Assembly (NCBI RefSeq): GCF_026222555.1
Contig: NZ_CP098511.1
Location: forward strand, 4,367,523-4,431,522
Source: Aquimarina sp. ERC-38
Lineage (GTDB): Bacteria > Bacteroidota > Bacteroidia > Flavobacteriales > Flavobacteriaceae
Direction: 5' to 3'
Length of the DNA stretch: 64,000 nucleotides
Shown piece after piece: positions 37,731 to 47,952 of this stretch (its first letter is position 1; the number at the start of each line of letters is the position of its first letter). Both the position numbers and the translations under genes were made by a program. The notes below the pieces were generated by a model that had not been told where the DNA came from, made no database searches, and saw only the letters and a list, made by a program, of their open reading frames with translations.

Positions 37731-38522
37731 ATGAAAACTCAAAAATTAATTTTACTTACAGCTTTAGCTGTAAGCATGGTACAATGTTCTAATGAGGTTG
37801 AGAATGACCTTAAACCAGTAGAAACTTCAATTGTTCAGCAGGATATCCCTGCCGATATTCTAGCCAAACTTGAAAGTATGGGATTTGATAGAGATAAAAC
37901 CTCTATAGAACCTACTGAGGGAGGATATATAGTTGACGGGGACATTGTGATGACTGAAGAAATGCTAAGAAGCCCTGTTCAAAAACAGGCCTTTCTTAGT
38001 ATCATGAATTGTAATCGGGCAGGTAATATTCGTATTCAAAATGCTTTAGGTAACAATGCTGCCGGAAGAGGGTTCCAAAGAGGTATCAACCTTTGGAACA
38101 GAGTTAATAGTACTACATTACGTTTGATCCCTGTAAACAATAACCCGGATATTCTGGTAAGGTTATCCCGACCTGGAGAAATAGGTGGTTGGGGACGCGG
38201 AGAGTTTCCTACTAACGGAGTTGAAGGTGGTTTGATTCTATTAAATTTAAATGAACCATCCATCAACGGAGATCCGGTGAATGCCAGAGAATGGGGAAAT
38301 ATATTAGCTCATGAAATAGGGCATAACATAGGGCTTCTGCATATCGAACAGAGCTTTTTAGGTAGACAAATACCAGGAACAGTGTTTAGGGATCCTAATT
38401 CAATTATGACCTCCGGATCAAATCCCAGTGTTGTATTCAATGCAAATAACGTCTCTTTTAATGATCGAAGAGCTGTACAACGTATGTATAGTAATAGAAG
38501 AAATAGGTTATGTCGTCGATAA
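37731..38522 (+). CDS. M57-type zinc metallopeptidase lipoprotein
   Basis: The 263-aa product has a lipoprotein signal (LILLTALAVSMVQC, Cys near 19), a short propeptide-like segment, and a compact catalytic domain with the zinc motif LAHEIGHNIGLLHIEQS near 193-209. The following DPNSIMTSGSNPS provides a Met-turn, and VSFNDRRAVQRMY at the C-terminus is typical of the M57 'dual-action HEIGH' family. It lacks the CBM modules and the astacin HExxR extension seen in the two copies at 12207 and 13732. It is followed by a strong terminator, so it is monocistronic. Confidence 0.85.
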   Translation: MKTQKLILLTALAVSMVQCSNEVENDLKPVETSIVQQDIPADILAKLESMGFDRDKTSIEPTEGGYIVDGDIVMTEEMLRSPVQKQAFLSIMNCNRAGNIRIQNALGNNAAGRGFQRGINLWNRVNSTTLRLIPVNNNPDILVRLSRPGEIGGWGRGEFPTNGVEGGLILLNLNEPSINGDPVNAREWGNILAHEIGHNIGLLHIEQSFLGRQIPGTVFRDPNSIMTSGSNPSVVFNANNVSFNDRRAVQRMYSNRRNRLCRR

Positions 38523-38548
38523 ATCTTTGATACATATTATCGATGCTA

Positions 38549-38586
38549 AAAAAAGGCTGTCTATAAAATATAGGCAGTCTTTTTTA
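38549..38586 (+). terminator. Terminator after the M57 peptidase gene
   Basis: A long stem with two G:U pairs (AAAAAGGCTGTCTAT / ATAGGCAGTCTTTTT) around a 5-nt loop, ending in T, lies 27 bp past the stop. Confidence 0.85.
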
Positions 38587-38927
38587 GTATCATTAACATC
38601 AGTAAATAATTAGAAAATTCAAGTTCTTCCAACTTTTCAAACAAAATTAAAGATTAAACTCATATACTTCAATTTGGTTTGATACTTAGATTCTTCTTTA
38701 GAACCGCGTTTTTGTAAAACTATAAACAGACAACCAACAATTTATATATACAAATATGACTGCTCGCACATCATAGTTTTTAAAATGCTATGTAACAAAA
38801 AGTGCTTATTTGCGTCATGTACATATACGATTAGTAGTTGGCAGGTTGCCTTTAAAATTTTGTTCCGATTATAAAACTACTATATTGTCTTATTGTTTTA
38901 ACTTTCAACATCTACTAAATTAAGCTA
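38587..38927. other. Intergenic region before the ABC exporter operon
   Basis: This AT-rich stretch has no ORF. No promoter element matching the Bacteroidetes consensus in full was seen in front of the TTG start at 38928. Confidence 0.35.
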
Positions 38928-39836
38928 TTGGAAAATATACTTACCTTACATAATATCACTAAAAAATTCGGAGGAATTACGGCGGTAAATCAGCTTTCCT
39001 TTACCATTAAAAAAGGAAATGTTTATGGCATCCTGGGTCCTAATGGAAGTGGTAAATCCACTACCCTGGGTATTGTTTTAAATGTTGTAAATAAAACTTC
39101 CGGTGACTTTACCTGGTTTAATGGAAACCTATCTACCCACGAAGCCTTAAAAAAAGTGGGAGCTATTATTGAACGCCCCAATTTCTATCCGTATATGACT
39201 GCTTACCAAAACTTAAAACTGGTTTGTCAAATTAAAGAAGTAACTACGGATAAAATTGAGGAAAAGCTGGAAATAGTAGGTCTTTTAGACCGAAAAGATA
39301 GTAAGTTTAGTACCTTCTCCCTGGGAATGAAACAGCGATTGGCCATTGCATCCGCTTTATTAAATGACCCCGAAATATTAATTTTAGACGAACCTACAAA
39401 CGGTCTGGATCCTCAGGGAATTCATCAAATCCGTGAAATCATAAAAAAAATTGCCGCTAGAGGTACTACCATCTTGTTGGCCTCTCATTTATTAGATGAA
39501 GTGGAAAAAGTATGTTCGCATGTAATTATCATTAGAAAAGGCAATAAACTTTACGCTGGCTCCGTAGACGAAATGAACCGAACACATGGATTTTTTGAAG
39601 TGGCTGCTACTGAAAATGAACTATTAAAGCTGGCTTTACAACAACTTCCGGTTATTGAAAGTGTAGAAGAAAAAGAGTCACTATTAATTGCTTATCCTAA
39701 ACAAGAATTGGCTGCCGAAGAAATTAACCGGTTACTCTTTAAAAAAGGCATTGTACTCACACACCTTGTTAAACGTAAGGAAAGCCTGGAAGAACAATTT
39801 TTAAAATTAACTAACACCACCTCAGACCATGCTTAG
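38928..39836 (+). CDS. ABC transporter ATP-binding protein
   Basis: The 302-aa nucleotide-binding protein starts at a TTG (MENILTLHNITKKFGG when read as Met). Walker A GPNGSGKST near 38-46, Q-loop, signature FSLGMKQRLAIA near 137-148, Walker B ILILDEPTNGLD and switch His in LLASHLLDEVEK are all intact. The 90-residue C-terminal extension is the type of tail found in the drug/bacteriocin export (BcrA-like) group. It overlaps the permease gene by 8 bp, and together they make an ABC-2 exporter whose substrate is unknown. Confidence 0.93.
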   Translation: MENILTLHNITKKFGGITAVNQLSFTIKKGNVYGILGPNGSGKSTTLGIVLNVVNKTSGDFTWFNGNLSTHEALKKVGAIIERPNFYPYMTAYQNLKLVCQIKEVTTDKIEEKLEIVGLLDRKDSKFSTFSLGMKQRLAIASALLNDPEILILDEPTNGLDPQGIHQIREIIKKIAARGTTILLASHLLDEVEKVCSHVIIIRKGNKLYAGSVDEMNRTHGFFEVAATENELLKLALQQLPVIESVEEKESLLIAYPKQELAAEEINRLLFKKGIVLTHLVKRKESLEEQFLKLTNTTSDHA

Positions 39837-40665
39837 ATTACTTACCATAGAATTTTTTAAACTAAAACATAGTCGGGCAGCCAAAGTAATTACCATTACC
39901 TACTTTGTTTTATTTCTTTTTATAGCATTAATAGCTTCCTTAGAATTTGATTTCGCAGGTATTCACCTTAGGATTGCAGACCAGGGAATTTTTAATTTTC
40001 CGTATATCTGGCACTTTAATACGTATATCGCTGCTTTTGCCAAGTTGTTTTTGGCCATTGTTATTGTCTCCATGATGTCTAACGAGTACAGTCACCGTAC
40101 CTTAAAGCAAAACCTAATTGACGGACTTAGTAAAAAAGAATTTATTGCCTCCAAGTTTCTGACGGTTTTTGTGTTTGCCCTAATTTCTACGCTATTCATT
40201 TTCGTATTATCATTAATCTTAGGATTGGCTTTTTCAGATTATAACGAATTTTCAATTATTACCTCAGACTTAGAATATCTCCTGGCGTATTTTATAAAAC
40301 TGATAGGTTTCTTTTCCTTTTGTTTATTTTTAGGAATACTGGTAAAGCGTTCTGCTTTTGCCCTAGGCTTTTTATTTATCTGGTTTATCATTGAAAATAT
40401 TATTTATGCCTTGTTAAAATATAAAGTATTTGAAGATGACCGCATTGCAGATACTATTGCTACCTTTTTTCCTTTAACCGCCATGGCGAACCTACTTGTA
40501 GAACCTTTTACCAAGCTGGATTTTATGAAAAATGCAGCAAATCAGCTAGGTTCCGAATTTGTAAAAGACTACGTTGTACACTGGTATGACCTTTTAATTG
40601 TTTGCTGTTGGACCGTTATTTTTATTTACTTATCCTATTTATTATTAAAAAAGAGGGATTTGTAA
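39829..40665 (+). CDS. ABC-2-type permease
   Basis: The 278-aa membrane protein has six hydrophobic helices (VITITYFVLFLFIALIASLEF, FLAIVIVSMMSNEYSHRTLKQNL, VFVFALISTLFIFVLSLILG, FIKLIGFFSFCLFLGILV, LGFLFIWFIIENIIYALL, DLLIVCCWTVIFIYLSYLLL). The MSNEYSHRTLKQNLIDGLSKKEF loop after the second helix is the coupling motif of ABC-2 exporters. It is the membrane partner of the preceding ATPase. The T9SS protein gene begins only 17 bp downstream. Confidence 0.9.
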   Translation: MLRLLTIEFFKLKHSRAAKVITITYFVLFLFIALIASLEFDFAGIHLRIADQGIFNFPYIWHFNTYIAAFAKLFLAIVIVSMMSNEYSHRTLKQNLIDGLSKKEFIASKFLTVFVFALISTLFIFVLSLILGLAFSDYNEFSIITSDLEYLLAYFIKLIGFFSFCLFLGILVKRSAFALGFLFIWFIIENIIYALLKYKVFEDDRIADTIATFFPLTAMANLLVEPFTKLDFMKNAANQLGSEFVKDYVVHWYDLLIVCCWTVIFIYLSYLLLKKRDL

Positions 40666-40682
40666 TATCTTAGTGTCTAATT

Positions 40683-43508
40683 TTGAGATCACTAAGTACA
40701 TTTATTATCCTCACCGGACTTCTACTGGCAAGCACTTCCCTGTTTGCACAGGGAGAAGCGAATAACTGGTATTTTGGAATAAATGCAGGGCTTAATTTTA
40801 ATACTACCCCTCCTACTCCCCTTACTAACGGTCGTATACGCACGCTGGAAGGTGCTACCGCAATTTCGGATGCTACCGGGGCACTACTTTTTTATACGGA
40901 CGGTTCCATTGTATATAACAGAAACCATGATGTTATGGAAAATGGTACCGGGCTTAAAGGCGATGAATCCAGTACAACCTCAGCCCTGATCGTTCCGCAA
41001 CCGAATAGTGCGGATCGGTATATTATCTTTACCGTAGACGAACCACATCATTTTAACGCAGATAATGATGCATCTACCATAGATAGTGATGGTGTCAATA
41101 ATGGTTTTATGTATTCTATCGTAGATATTACGCTAGATAATGGTTTAGGAGCCGTAATTGATACTCAAAAAAACATTCCGTTAATTACTTATGACACTAC
41201 GGATGCTACGCAGGTTGCCTATAAATGTTCTGAAAAAATCACCGCAGTAAAAAGCGAAACTTGTAATTCTTTCTGGGTAATTACCCATTTTATAGATTCG
41301 TTTTATGCCTTTGAAGTAGATCAAACCGGGGTAAATCCCAATCCAGTCGTTTCAAAAACAGGAGTTACCGTTCCGATCTCCGGGTATCGCAGGAATGCCT
41401 TGGGTTATTTAAAAGCATCTCCTACTGCTGATAAATTAGCGGTAGCCCATCTGGGATTTGCGACAATGACAGGCGAAGATGCTCCGGGTAAGATAGCACT
41501 ATATGACTTCGACAATGTAACCGGACAGGTAACTAATGAAACAGTACTCTATAATGGAGATGCTCCTTACGGTATCGAATTTTCACAGTCCGGTAGTAAA
41601 TTATATGCTACAGTAGGCTTGGGTGACAGTGGTATAGATGAGAGCTTTATTATTCAGTATGACCTAGCCTTACCTCAAAATCAAATTGCAGCCAGCGGAA
41701 TACGTATTTCAAATGAAAACGGTAGTACTACAAGCGATTTCAGTTCCGGTGCTTTACAAATTGGTCCGGATGGAAAAATTTATCGGGCTTTGTATAATTT
41801 TAATACTAATGACGGAGATTATCTGGGGGTTATTGAAAACCCGGAATCCGATGCCAATAATGTACAATATAGAGATCGCGGTATTTTAGTTAATACGGAT
41901 GGACGACGGATATCACAAATAGGTTTACCCCCGTTTATTCAATCCATATTTGCTGAAACTATTGATATTATCAACAATGGAAATAGTAACGACACCAACC
42001 TGGCTTTATGCCAGGGACAAGGCTACCGACTTTCTTATCAAATGATTCCGGGTGCCACTTATAGGTGGTATTTTAATAATCAACTGACTACAAACAATAC
42101 CCCTTTTTTTGATATTAATAACGAAGGTAATTACCGACTTGAAGTAGACCCAAACAATGGCAGTTGTCCGTTAATCGGTGTCGCTAATGTAACCCGTAAC
42201 CAAAATCCTGCAATAACAAATGTCACCTTATCACAATGCGATATTAGCCTTCCTTTAAACGATGGTAGATCTATTTTTAATCTCGAAGAAGCTAATAGTT
42301 TTATGGTAACCGAAGAAGCGTTGTTTAATTTTTCTTTTTATCAAGATTCGGCAGACGCAATCAATGAAGTAAACGAAATCCCTAATCCTCAATCTTACCA
42401 AAATCAACCGAATCAAATAGTATATGTAAGAGCTGTAAATAAAGTAACGGGTTGTGCTGGTTTTGGAGAATTACAACTTAAAATCAGTACCACTACTGCA
42501 AACGACATCGTTTGGGCAGTTTGTGATGAAGATGGAATGAATGATGGGTTCACTAGCATTCTTCTAAATGAAACAGAAAGCGCATTAATAGAAGGTTTGG
42601 CTAATACCGGGTTTATTTTTAGTTATCACTTATCCCCCGAAGATGCTCTGTCCGAACAGAACCCTATTACGACCTATCAAAATACGGTTGCTTACAGTCA
42701 GGGTACGGAAATTATTTATGCACGTATAGAAGATACTAACAACAATTGCTTTGGAATACAAACTATTAATTTATTTATTAATACCGTACCTCCGGTAATT
42801 ACCGAAGAAGAAATGGCTTTATGTACAGATAAGACCTTATCCATTCCATCGGGAATTAAGGAGGCCGGACAAAATGTGCAAGATTACGAATATCTATGGT
42901 CTACCGGAGAAACCACTGAGAGCATTTCTATTACTCAAAATGGCACCTATACGGTTACTATTATTGATAAAGATACAGGTTGCTCCATAGAAAGAAAAAT
43001 CACTACCATATCATCAGAACCTGCCCGGATCGAACGTGTTTTGATTAAGGATGCACAGGAGAATAATGAAGTTATCATCGAAGTTTCCGGTTCGGGAGTT
43101 TATGAATATGCGTTGGAAACTGAAGATCTATTAGGTGACTTTCAGGATAGTACTACTTTTACTAATGTATCTGCCGGAACGTATCGTATTGTTGTTAAAG
43201 ATAAAAACGGTTGCGGAGAGGTCAAAAGCGACTTTTTTACGGTAATTAGTTTTCCAGCTTATTTTACTCCGAACGGAGATACTTTTCATGAAACCTGGAA
43301 CCTGGAGGGAATTCAAGATGCAAGTACAACTACATCCCTGATCCGTATTTTTGACCGAAATGGAAAATTACTTAAACAGATAGCACCCGGTAGTTCCGGA
43401 TGGGATGGTACTTATCAGGGTAAACTTATGCCTTCAAGTCAATATTGGTTTAAGGCTACCCTGGAAAATAATCGGGAAGTAACCGGTAGTTTTGCCTTAA
43501 TCCGTTAA
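40683..43508 (+). CDS. Large secreted protein with T9SS type B (gliding-motility-associated) C-terminus
   Basis: The 941-aa protein starts at a TTG (RSLSTFIILTGLLLASTSLFAQ as signal peptide). The N-terminal part (about 25-435) contains beta-propeller-like blades (GEANNWYFGINAGLNFN, TAISDATGALLFYTDGSIVYN, HLGFATMTGEDAPGKIALYD), followed by immunoglobulin-like domains with YRWYFNNQLTTNN and TVTIIDKDTGC, and the C-terminal ~85 residues hold PAYFTPNGDTFHETWNLEG and a tail of the CHU_C / type B sorting domain. Such proteins are released through the type IX system. It is near the ABC exporter, but a functional link is not implied by sequence. Confidence 0.88.
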   Translation: MRSLSTFIILTGLLLASTSLFAQGEANNWYFGINAGLNFNTTPPTPLTNGRIRTLEGATAISDATGALLFYTDGSIVYNRNHDVMENGTGLKGDESSTTSALIVPQPNSADRYIIFTVDEPHHFNADNDASTIDSDGVNNGFMYSIVDITLDNGLGAVIDTQKNIPLITYDTTDATQVAYKCSEKITAVKSETCNSFWVITHFIDSFYAFEVDQTGVNPNPVVSKTGVTVPISGYRRNALGYLKASPTADKLAVAHLGFATMTGEDAPGKIALYDFDNVTGQVTNETVLYNGDAPYGIEFSQSGSKLYATVGLGDSGIDESFIIQYDLALPQNQIAASGIRISNENGSTTSDFSSGALQIGPDGKIYRALYNFNTNDGDYLGVIENPESDANNVQYRDRGILVNTDGRRISQIGLPPFIQSIFAETIDIINNGNSNDTNLALCQGQGYRLSYQMIPGATYRWYFNNQLTTNNTPFFDINNEGNYRLEVDPNNGSCPLIGVANVTRNQNPAITNVTLSQCDISLPLNDGRSIFNLEEANSFMVTEEALFNFSFYQDSADAINEVNEIPNPQSYQNQPNQIVYVRAVNKVTGCAGFGELQLKISTTTANDIVWAVCDEDGMNDGFTSILLNETESALIEGLANTGFIFSYHLSPEDALSEQNPITTYQNTVAYSQGTEIIYARIEDTNNNCFGIQTINLFINTVPPVITEEEMALCTDKTLSIPSGIKEAGQNVQDYEYLWSTGETTESISITQNGTYTVTIIDKDTGCSIERKITTISSEPARIERVLIKDAQENNEVIIEVSGSGVYEYALETEDLLGDFQDSTTFTNVSAGTYRIVVKDKNGCGEVKSDFFTVISFPAYFTPNGDTFHETWNLEGIQDASTTTSLIRIFDRNGKLLKQIAPGSSGWDGTYQGKLMPSSQYWFKATLENNREVTGSFALIR

Positions 43509-43596
43509 GCACACGTTAAATTACTCCAATTTGAATTCTTAAAACCTATACAGTAGTTATCTTTAAGCACAACTAAAAACGCTACAAAGCACATTT

Positions 43597-46569
43597 ATGA
43601 AGAAAATTTTACCTGTACTTCTTGCAACAGTATGTGCATTTACCACATTTTCACAAGAATACTTTCCAAAAAATGACGGAATAAAAACCACAAATACCAA
43701 TTATACGGCACTTACCAATGCCACCATACACATTTCACCCGAAGAAACCCTTACTAATGGAACTTTGTTGTTTCAGAAAGGAAAAATTGTTGCGGTAGGA
43801 AAAAAAGTGGAACTTCCTGAAAACACATTAGTTATTGATAGCAAAGACAAGCATATTTATGCTTCCTTTATTGATCTGTTTACGGATTTTGGTATTAAAA
43901 AGCCAGAAAAGAAAGCAGACAACCCTTTTAGTGGCCAACCGCAATATGGCCCCGGGAGAGAAGGTCATTACTGGAATGACCATATCCGACCTGAAACTAA
44001 TGCATTGGCTTCTTTTACTTATGATAAGAAAAAAGCAGAGGAATTTATCAAACAAGGTTTTGGTACCGTCCAGGCGCATATGCCGGATGGAATTGCGAGA
44101 GGTACCGGCTTGCTGGTTACCCTACAAGATCAGGTGACTAATGGTGAACGTTTACTATCAGATGCATCAGCTCAATTCTTTTCTTTTGAAAAAAGTGCAA
44201 AAAGTAAGCAGTCCTATCCTACCTCATTAATGGGAGCTATGGCTTTATTACGCCAAATGTACCTGGATGCGAATTGGTATGCGGGTGGTCAATCGGATAA
44301 TAAGGATATTTCATTAGAAGCTTTAATCCGAAACAAGAACCTACCTCAAATTTTTGATGCTGGAAGTCGTATCAATAGTGTTCGTGCGGATAAGGTAGGA
44401 GATTATGCCAACGTCCAGTATATTTTACTGGGTGGCGGAGATGAATTTGAGCGAATTACTAATGTAAAAAACACGGCTGGTTCCTACATTATCCCAGTAA
44501 ATTTTCCGGAAGCTTATGATCTTTCTGACCCTTTAAACAATGACCTGGTAAGCCTGGCAAAAATGAAGCAATGGAATCAGGCACCTACCAATCCGGGTGT
44601 TTTACAAAAAAACGGAGTACCATTTGCGGTAACCACCCATAAGCTAAAAAAGCTAAGCAATTTTCATACTAAAATTAAAAAAGCAATTCAATACGGTTGG
44701 AATAAAAAGGATGCTTTGGCTTCTCTTACCACAGTACCCGCTCTGCTTCTGAATAAAAGTAATGAATTAGGGACTTTAAAAACAGGTGCATATGCTAATT
44801 TTCTGGTAACAGATAAAGAGATTTTTGAAGAAGATATGGTCTTGTTTGAAAATTGGATACAGGGACATAAGAATATTATTACTGACCGCAACCTGATAGA
44901 TATTACCGGGAAATACAGCCTTAAAACCGATGCTGAAACATATAACCTGGAAGTTACCGGAACTCGGATAAAACCTACCGTTAAAGTTACTCAGGACAGT
45001 ACAAAAATAAACAGCAAACTGGTTTATAAAAACAACCGAATAAGCCTGTTACTTACAGGTAAAGATACTACTCAAACTTCGTTTATCAGGTTCACAGGAT
45101 TAGTGGATAAAAATTCAAAAAACTGGAACGGGGAAGCTATTATGCCGGATGGAAGTAGTAGTTCTTTTACCGCAATAAAAACGGGGGAAGTTGAAAAAAA
45201 GAAAGCGACTCCAACTAAAGAAAATTATGAAGTAGTCCCAGTCACCTATCCGAATATGGCCTATGGGGTCGAAAAATTACCTCAAAAAGAAACCCTGTTA
45301 TTTAAAAACGCTACACTTTGGACTAATGAAACCGAAGGTGTTCTAGAAGAAACTGATATTCTAATTAAAGATGGAAAAATTGCAAAAATTGGTAAGAATT
45401 TAAATATAAACGGAGCAAGTGTGGTCGATGCAACCGGAAAACATATTACTCCGGGGATTATAGATGAACATTCGCATATTGCTGCGGCTGCCATTAATGA
45501 AGCAGGGCATAACTCATCTGCAGAGGTAACTATTGAAGATGTGGTCACTCCTGATGATATTGAGATTTATCGCAATATTGCCGGAGGCGTAACTTCCATA
45601 CAAATATTACATGGTTCGGCGAATCCGATTGGTGGCAGGTCTGCCATTATTAAATTAAAATGGGGAGAAGATGTTGATCAACTGATCTATAAAGACACTC
45701 CTAAGTTTATAAAATTTGCTTTGGGTGAAAATGTAAAACAAAGTAACTGGGGGGGTCGTAGCCGTTTTCCGCAGTCAAGGATGGGAGTTGAACAATTGTA
45801 TATTGATTACTTTACCAGGGCTCGTGCCTATGATCAAAAAAAGAAAAGCGGAGCCGTTTATAGAAAAGATATAGAATTAGAAACCCTTGCGGAAATCCTG
45901 AATAAAGAACGTTTTATAAGCTGTCACTCTTATATTCAAAGCGAAATTAACATGCTAATGAAAGTTGCCGACCAATTCGGTTTTACCGTTAATACTTTTA
46001 CCCATATCTTAGAAGGTTATAAAGTTGCCGACAAAATGGCAAAACACGGTGCCGGAGGTTCTACCTTTTCTGATTGGTGGGCTTATAAATATGAGGTAAA
46101 TGATGCGATACCTTACAATGCAGCGATGATGCATAACCAGGGAGTAACCGTTGCCATTAATAGCGATGATGCGGAGATGTCACGCAGGCTTAATCAGGAA
46201 GCGGCAAAATCAGTAAAATACGGAAATATGAGCGAAGAAGATGCTTTAAAATTCGTAACGTTAAATCCGGCCAAACTCCTGCATATTGATGATCGGGTAG
46301 GTAGTTTAAAGGTAGGAAAAGATGCTGATATTGTACTGTGGACTACGCATCCACTTTCTATTTATACAAAAGCAGAAAAGACAATCATTGACGGTACTGT
46401 TTACTTTGACCTGGAAAAAGATAAAAGGCTCCGTCAACAAATGACAAAAGAAAAAAATAAGCTATCCGCTATGATGTTAAAAGAAAAGAATAAGGGCATG
46501 GCTACTAAAAAACCTGCTAAGAAAAGTAAAGAACATTTGCATTGTGATAGTTTACAAAGCGGTCTCTAA
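43597..46569 (+). CDS. Periplasmic amidohydrolase-superfamily protein, two catalytic-type halves
   Basis: The 990-aa exported protein (signal FLLATVCAFTTFSQ region, read KKILPVLLATVCAFTTFSQ) contains two amidohydrolase folds. The first (about 35-430) has the fold's entry strands (TLLFQKGKIVAVGKKVELPE, IYASFIDLFTDFG) but lacks the HxH metal motif. After a beta-rich segment, the second (about 565-960) has ITPGIIDEHSHIAAA (HxH near 627), CHSYIQSE, FTHILEGYKV and the terminal Asp in NSDDAEMSR, so it appears active. Bacteroidota proteins of this pattern are imidazolonepropionase/dipeptidase-like. It precedes a shorter amidohydrolase on the same strand, 42 bp away. Confidence 0.88.
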   Translation: MKKILPVLLATVCAFTTFSQEYFPKNDGIKTTNTNYTALTNATIHISPEETLTNGTLLFQKGKIVAVGKKVELPENTLVIDSKDKHIYASFIDLFTDFGIKKPEKKADNPFSGQPQYGPGREGHYWNDHIRPETNALASFTYDKKKAEEFIKQGFGTVQAHMPDGIARGTGLLVTLQDQVTNGERLLSDASAQFFSFEKSAKSKQSYPTSLMGAMALLRQMYLDANWYAGGQSDNKDISLEALIRNKNLPQIFDAGSRINSVRADKVGDYANVQYILLGGGDEFERITNVKNTAGSYIIPVNFPEAYDLSDPLNNDLVSLAKMKQWNQAPTNPGVLQKNGVPFAVTTHKLKKLSNFHTKIKKAIQYGWNKKDALASLTTVPALLLNKSNELGTLKTGAYANFLVTDKEIFEEDMVLFENWIQGHKNIITDRNLIDITGKYSLKTDAETYNLEVTGTRIKPTVKVTQDSTKINSKLVYKNNRISLLLTGKDTTQTSFIRFTGLVDKNSKNWNGEAIMPDGSSSSFTAIKTGEVEKKKATPTKENYEVVPVTYPNMAYGVEKLPQKETLLFKNATLWTNETEGVLEETDILIKDGKIAKIGKNLNINGASVVDATGKHITPGIIDEHSHIAAAAINEAGHNSSAEVTIEDVVTPDDIEIYRNIAGGVTSIQILHGSANPIGGRSAIIKLKWGEDVDQLIYKDTPKFIKFALGENVKQSNWGGRSRFPQSRMGVEQLYIDYFTRARAYDQKKKSGAVYRKDIELETLAEILNKERFISCHSYIQSEINMLMKVADQFGFTVNTFTHILEGYKVADKMAKHGAGGSTFSDWWAYKYEVNDAIPYNAAMMHNQGVTVAINSDDAEMSRRLNQEAAKSVKYGNMSEEDALKFVTLNPAKLLHIDDRVGSLKVGKDADIVLWTTHPLSIYTKAEKTIIDGTVYFDLEKDKRLRQQMTKEKNKLSAMMLKEKNKGMATKKPAKKSKEHLHCDSLQSGL

Positions 46570-46611
46570 TATTCTATACCAAAGATTAAGTTATTTACCT
46601 AACCCATTTTT

Positions 46612-47916
46612 ATGATGAAGTTTTATTTATATATATTATTACTTTTAGCGGTACAACTAGGGAATGCCCAACAAACCCCGGCTCCTATTCAAAAAGAGAT
46701 TTTTACTATTGTTGGCGCCACTGCTCATATTGGTAATGGAAACCTATTGCAAAACAGTGCTATCGTAATTGAAAACGGTAAGATTAAAGCTATAGGGAAA
46801 CGTACAGAGGTCTCACCGGAGGGCACAACAATTGATGCTTCCGGAAAACATATATACCCGGGGTTTATCGCAACAAATACTACCTTAGGATTGATTGAGA
46901 TTGATGCGGTAAGAGCTACTGATGATGAAAAAGAAATAGGAACCTTTAACCCACATATCCGTAGTTTAATTGCTTACAATGCAGAAAGTAAAATTGTAGA
47001 ATCCATGCGGCCTAATGGTGTACTAATTGCACAAGTAGCCCCTAGGGGAGGAAGCATTTCCGGACGGTCCTCAGTGGTACAATTAGATGCCTGGAATTGG
47101 GAAGATGCGGTGATCAGCAAAGATGATGGTGTGCATATGAACTGGCCCAGTCCCTATAAACAAGGTCGCTGGTGGCTGGGAGAAGACCCGGATATTAAGC
47201 CGGACGAGGACTATCAGAAAAATGTAGATAAACTCTTAAATTACGTGCAACAAGCCAAGGTTGGACAAAACTATAAAGGAGATAGTACGGTTTCTAACCT
47301 AGAATTCCAGGCAATGCAAGGGGTTTTTAACAGTACTAAGCGTTTGTATATTCATGCTGATGCTAAAAAGGCTATTATTGACATAGTTCGTTTTATCAGT
47401 GACCAAAAAATTAAACATCCGGTACTGGTAGGGGCAAGTGAGGCCTATAAAGCAATAAGCGAACTTAAAAAGATCAACCTGCCTGTACTTTTAGAACGTA
47501 CGCATTCCTTACCTACTTATGATGATGACGATTACGATCAACCTTATAAACAGGCAAAAACATTATCAGATGCGGGAATACTGGTAGGACTACAAAATTC
47601 CGGAGATATGGAACGCGCCAATACCCGTAACCTACCTTTTCAGGCAGGTACGGTAGTAGCCCACGGGATGGATAAAGAAAAAGCATTATCCCTGATTACT
47701 TTAAATAGTGCAAAAATACTGGGAATTGATCATCGATTGGGTAGTCTGGAAAAAGGGAAAGATGCTACGCTTTTTATTTCAAAAGGTGATGCCCTGGATA
47801 TGCGAACAAATCAAATTGAAAAGGCTTTTATTAACGGAAGAGATTTAAGTCTGGAAAGCCATCAAACTAAACTATGGAAACGATATAGTAAGAAATATGA
47901 GCAACAGGGTCAGTAA
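46612..47916 (+). CDS. Amidohydrolase-like protein, probably not catalytic
   Basis: The 434-aa product has a signal peptide (YLYILLLLAVQLGNAQ) and the amidohydrolase fold (NSAIVIENGKIKAIGKRTEV, HIYPGFIATNTTLGLIEIDAV, NSAKILGIDHRLGSLEKGKDATLFIS). Where active members have HxH, it reads FIATNTT, and the later His/Asp ligands are not apparent (ALSLITLNSAKIL is preserved but not catalytic). It is similar in plan to the first half of the upstream 990-aa protein, so it may act as its subunit or regulator. ATGATG at 46612 offers two adjacent start codons. Confidence 0.8.
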   Translation: MMKFYLYILLLLAVQLGNAQQTPAPIQKEIFTIVGATAHIGNGNLLQNSAIVIENGKIKAIGKRTEVSPEGTTIDASGKHIYPGFIATNTTLGLIEIDAVRATDDEKEIGTFNPHIRSLIAYNAESKIVESMRPNGVLIAQVAPRGGSISGRSSVVQLDAWNWEDAVISKDDGVHMNWPSPYKQGRWWLGEDPDIKPDEDYQKNVDKLLNYVQQAKVGQNYKGDSTVSNLEFQAMQGVFNSTKRLYIHADAKKAIIDIVRFISDQKIKHPVLVGASEAYKAISELKKINLPVLLERTHSLPTYDDDDYDQPYKQAKTLSDAGILVGLQNSGDMERANTRNLPFQAGTVVAHGMDKEKALSLITLNSAKILGIDHRLGSLEKGKDATLFISKGDALDMRTNQIEKAFINGRDLSLESHQTKLWKRYSKKYEQQGQ

Positions 47917-47952
47917 CTAATTGTATCTTTATCATGTTGATATTCATTCCTT

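Noticed and set aside
44688..44891. Minus-strand frames inside the amidohydrolase gene
   Set aside because: Shadows of a clearly coding plus-strand gene.
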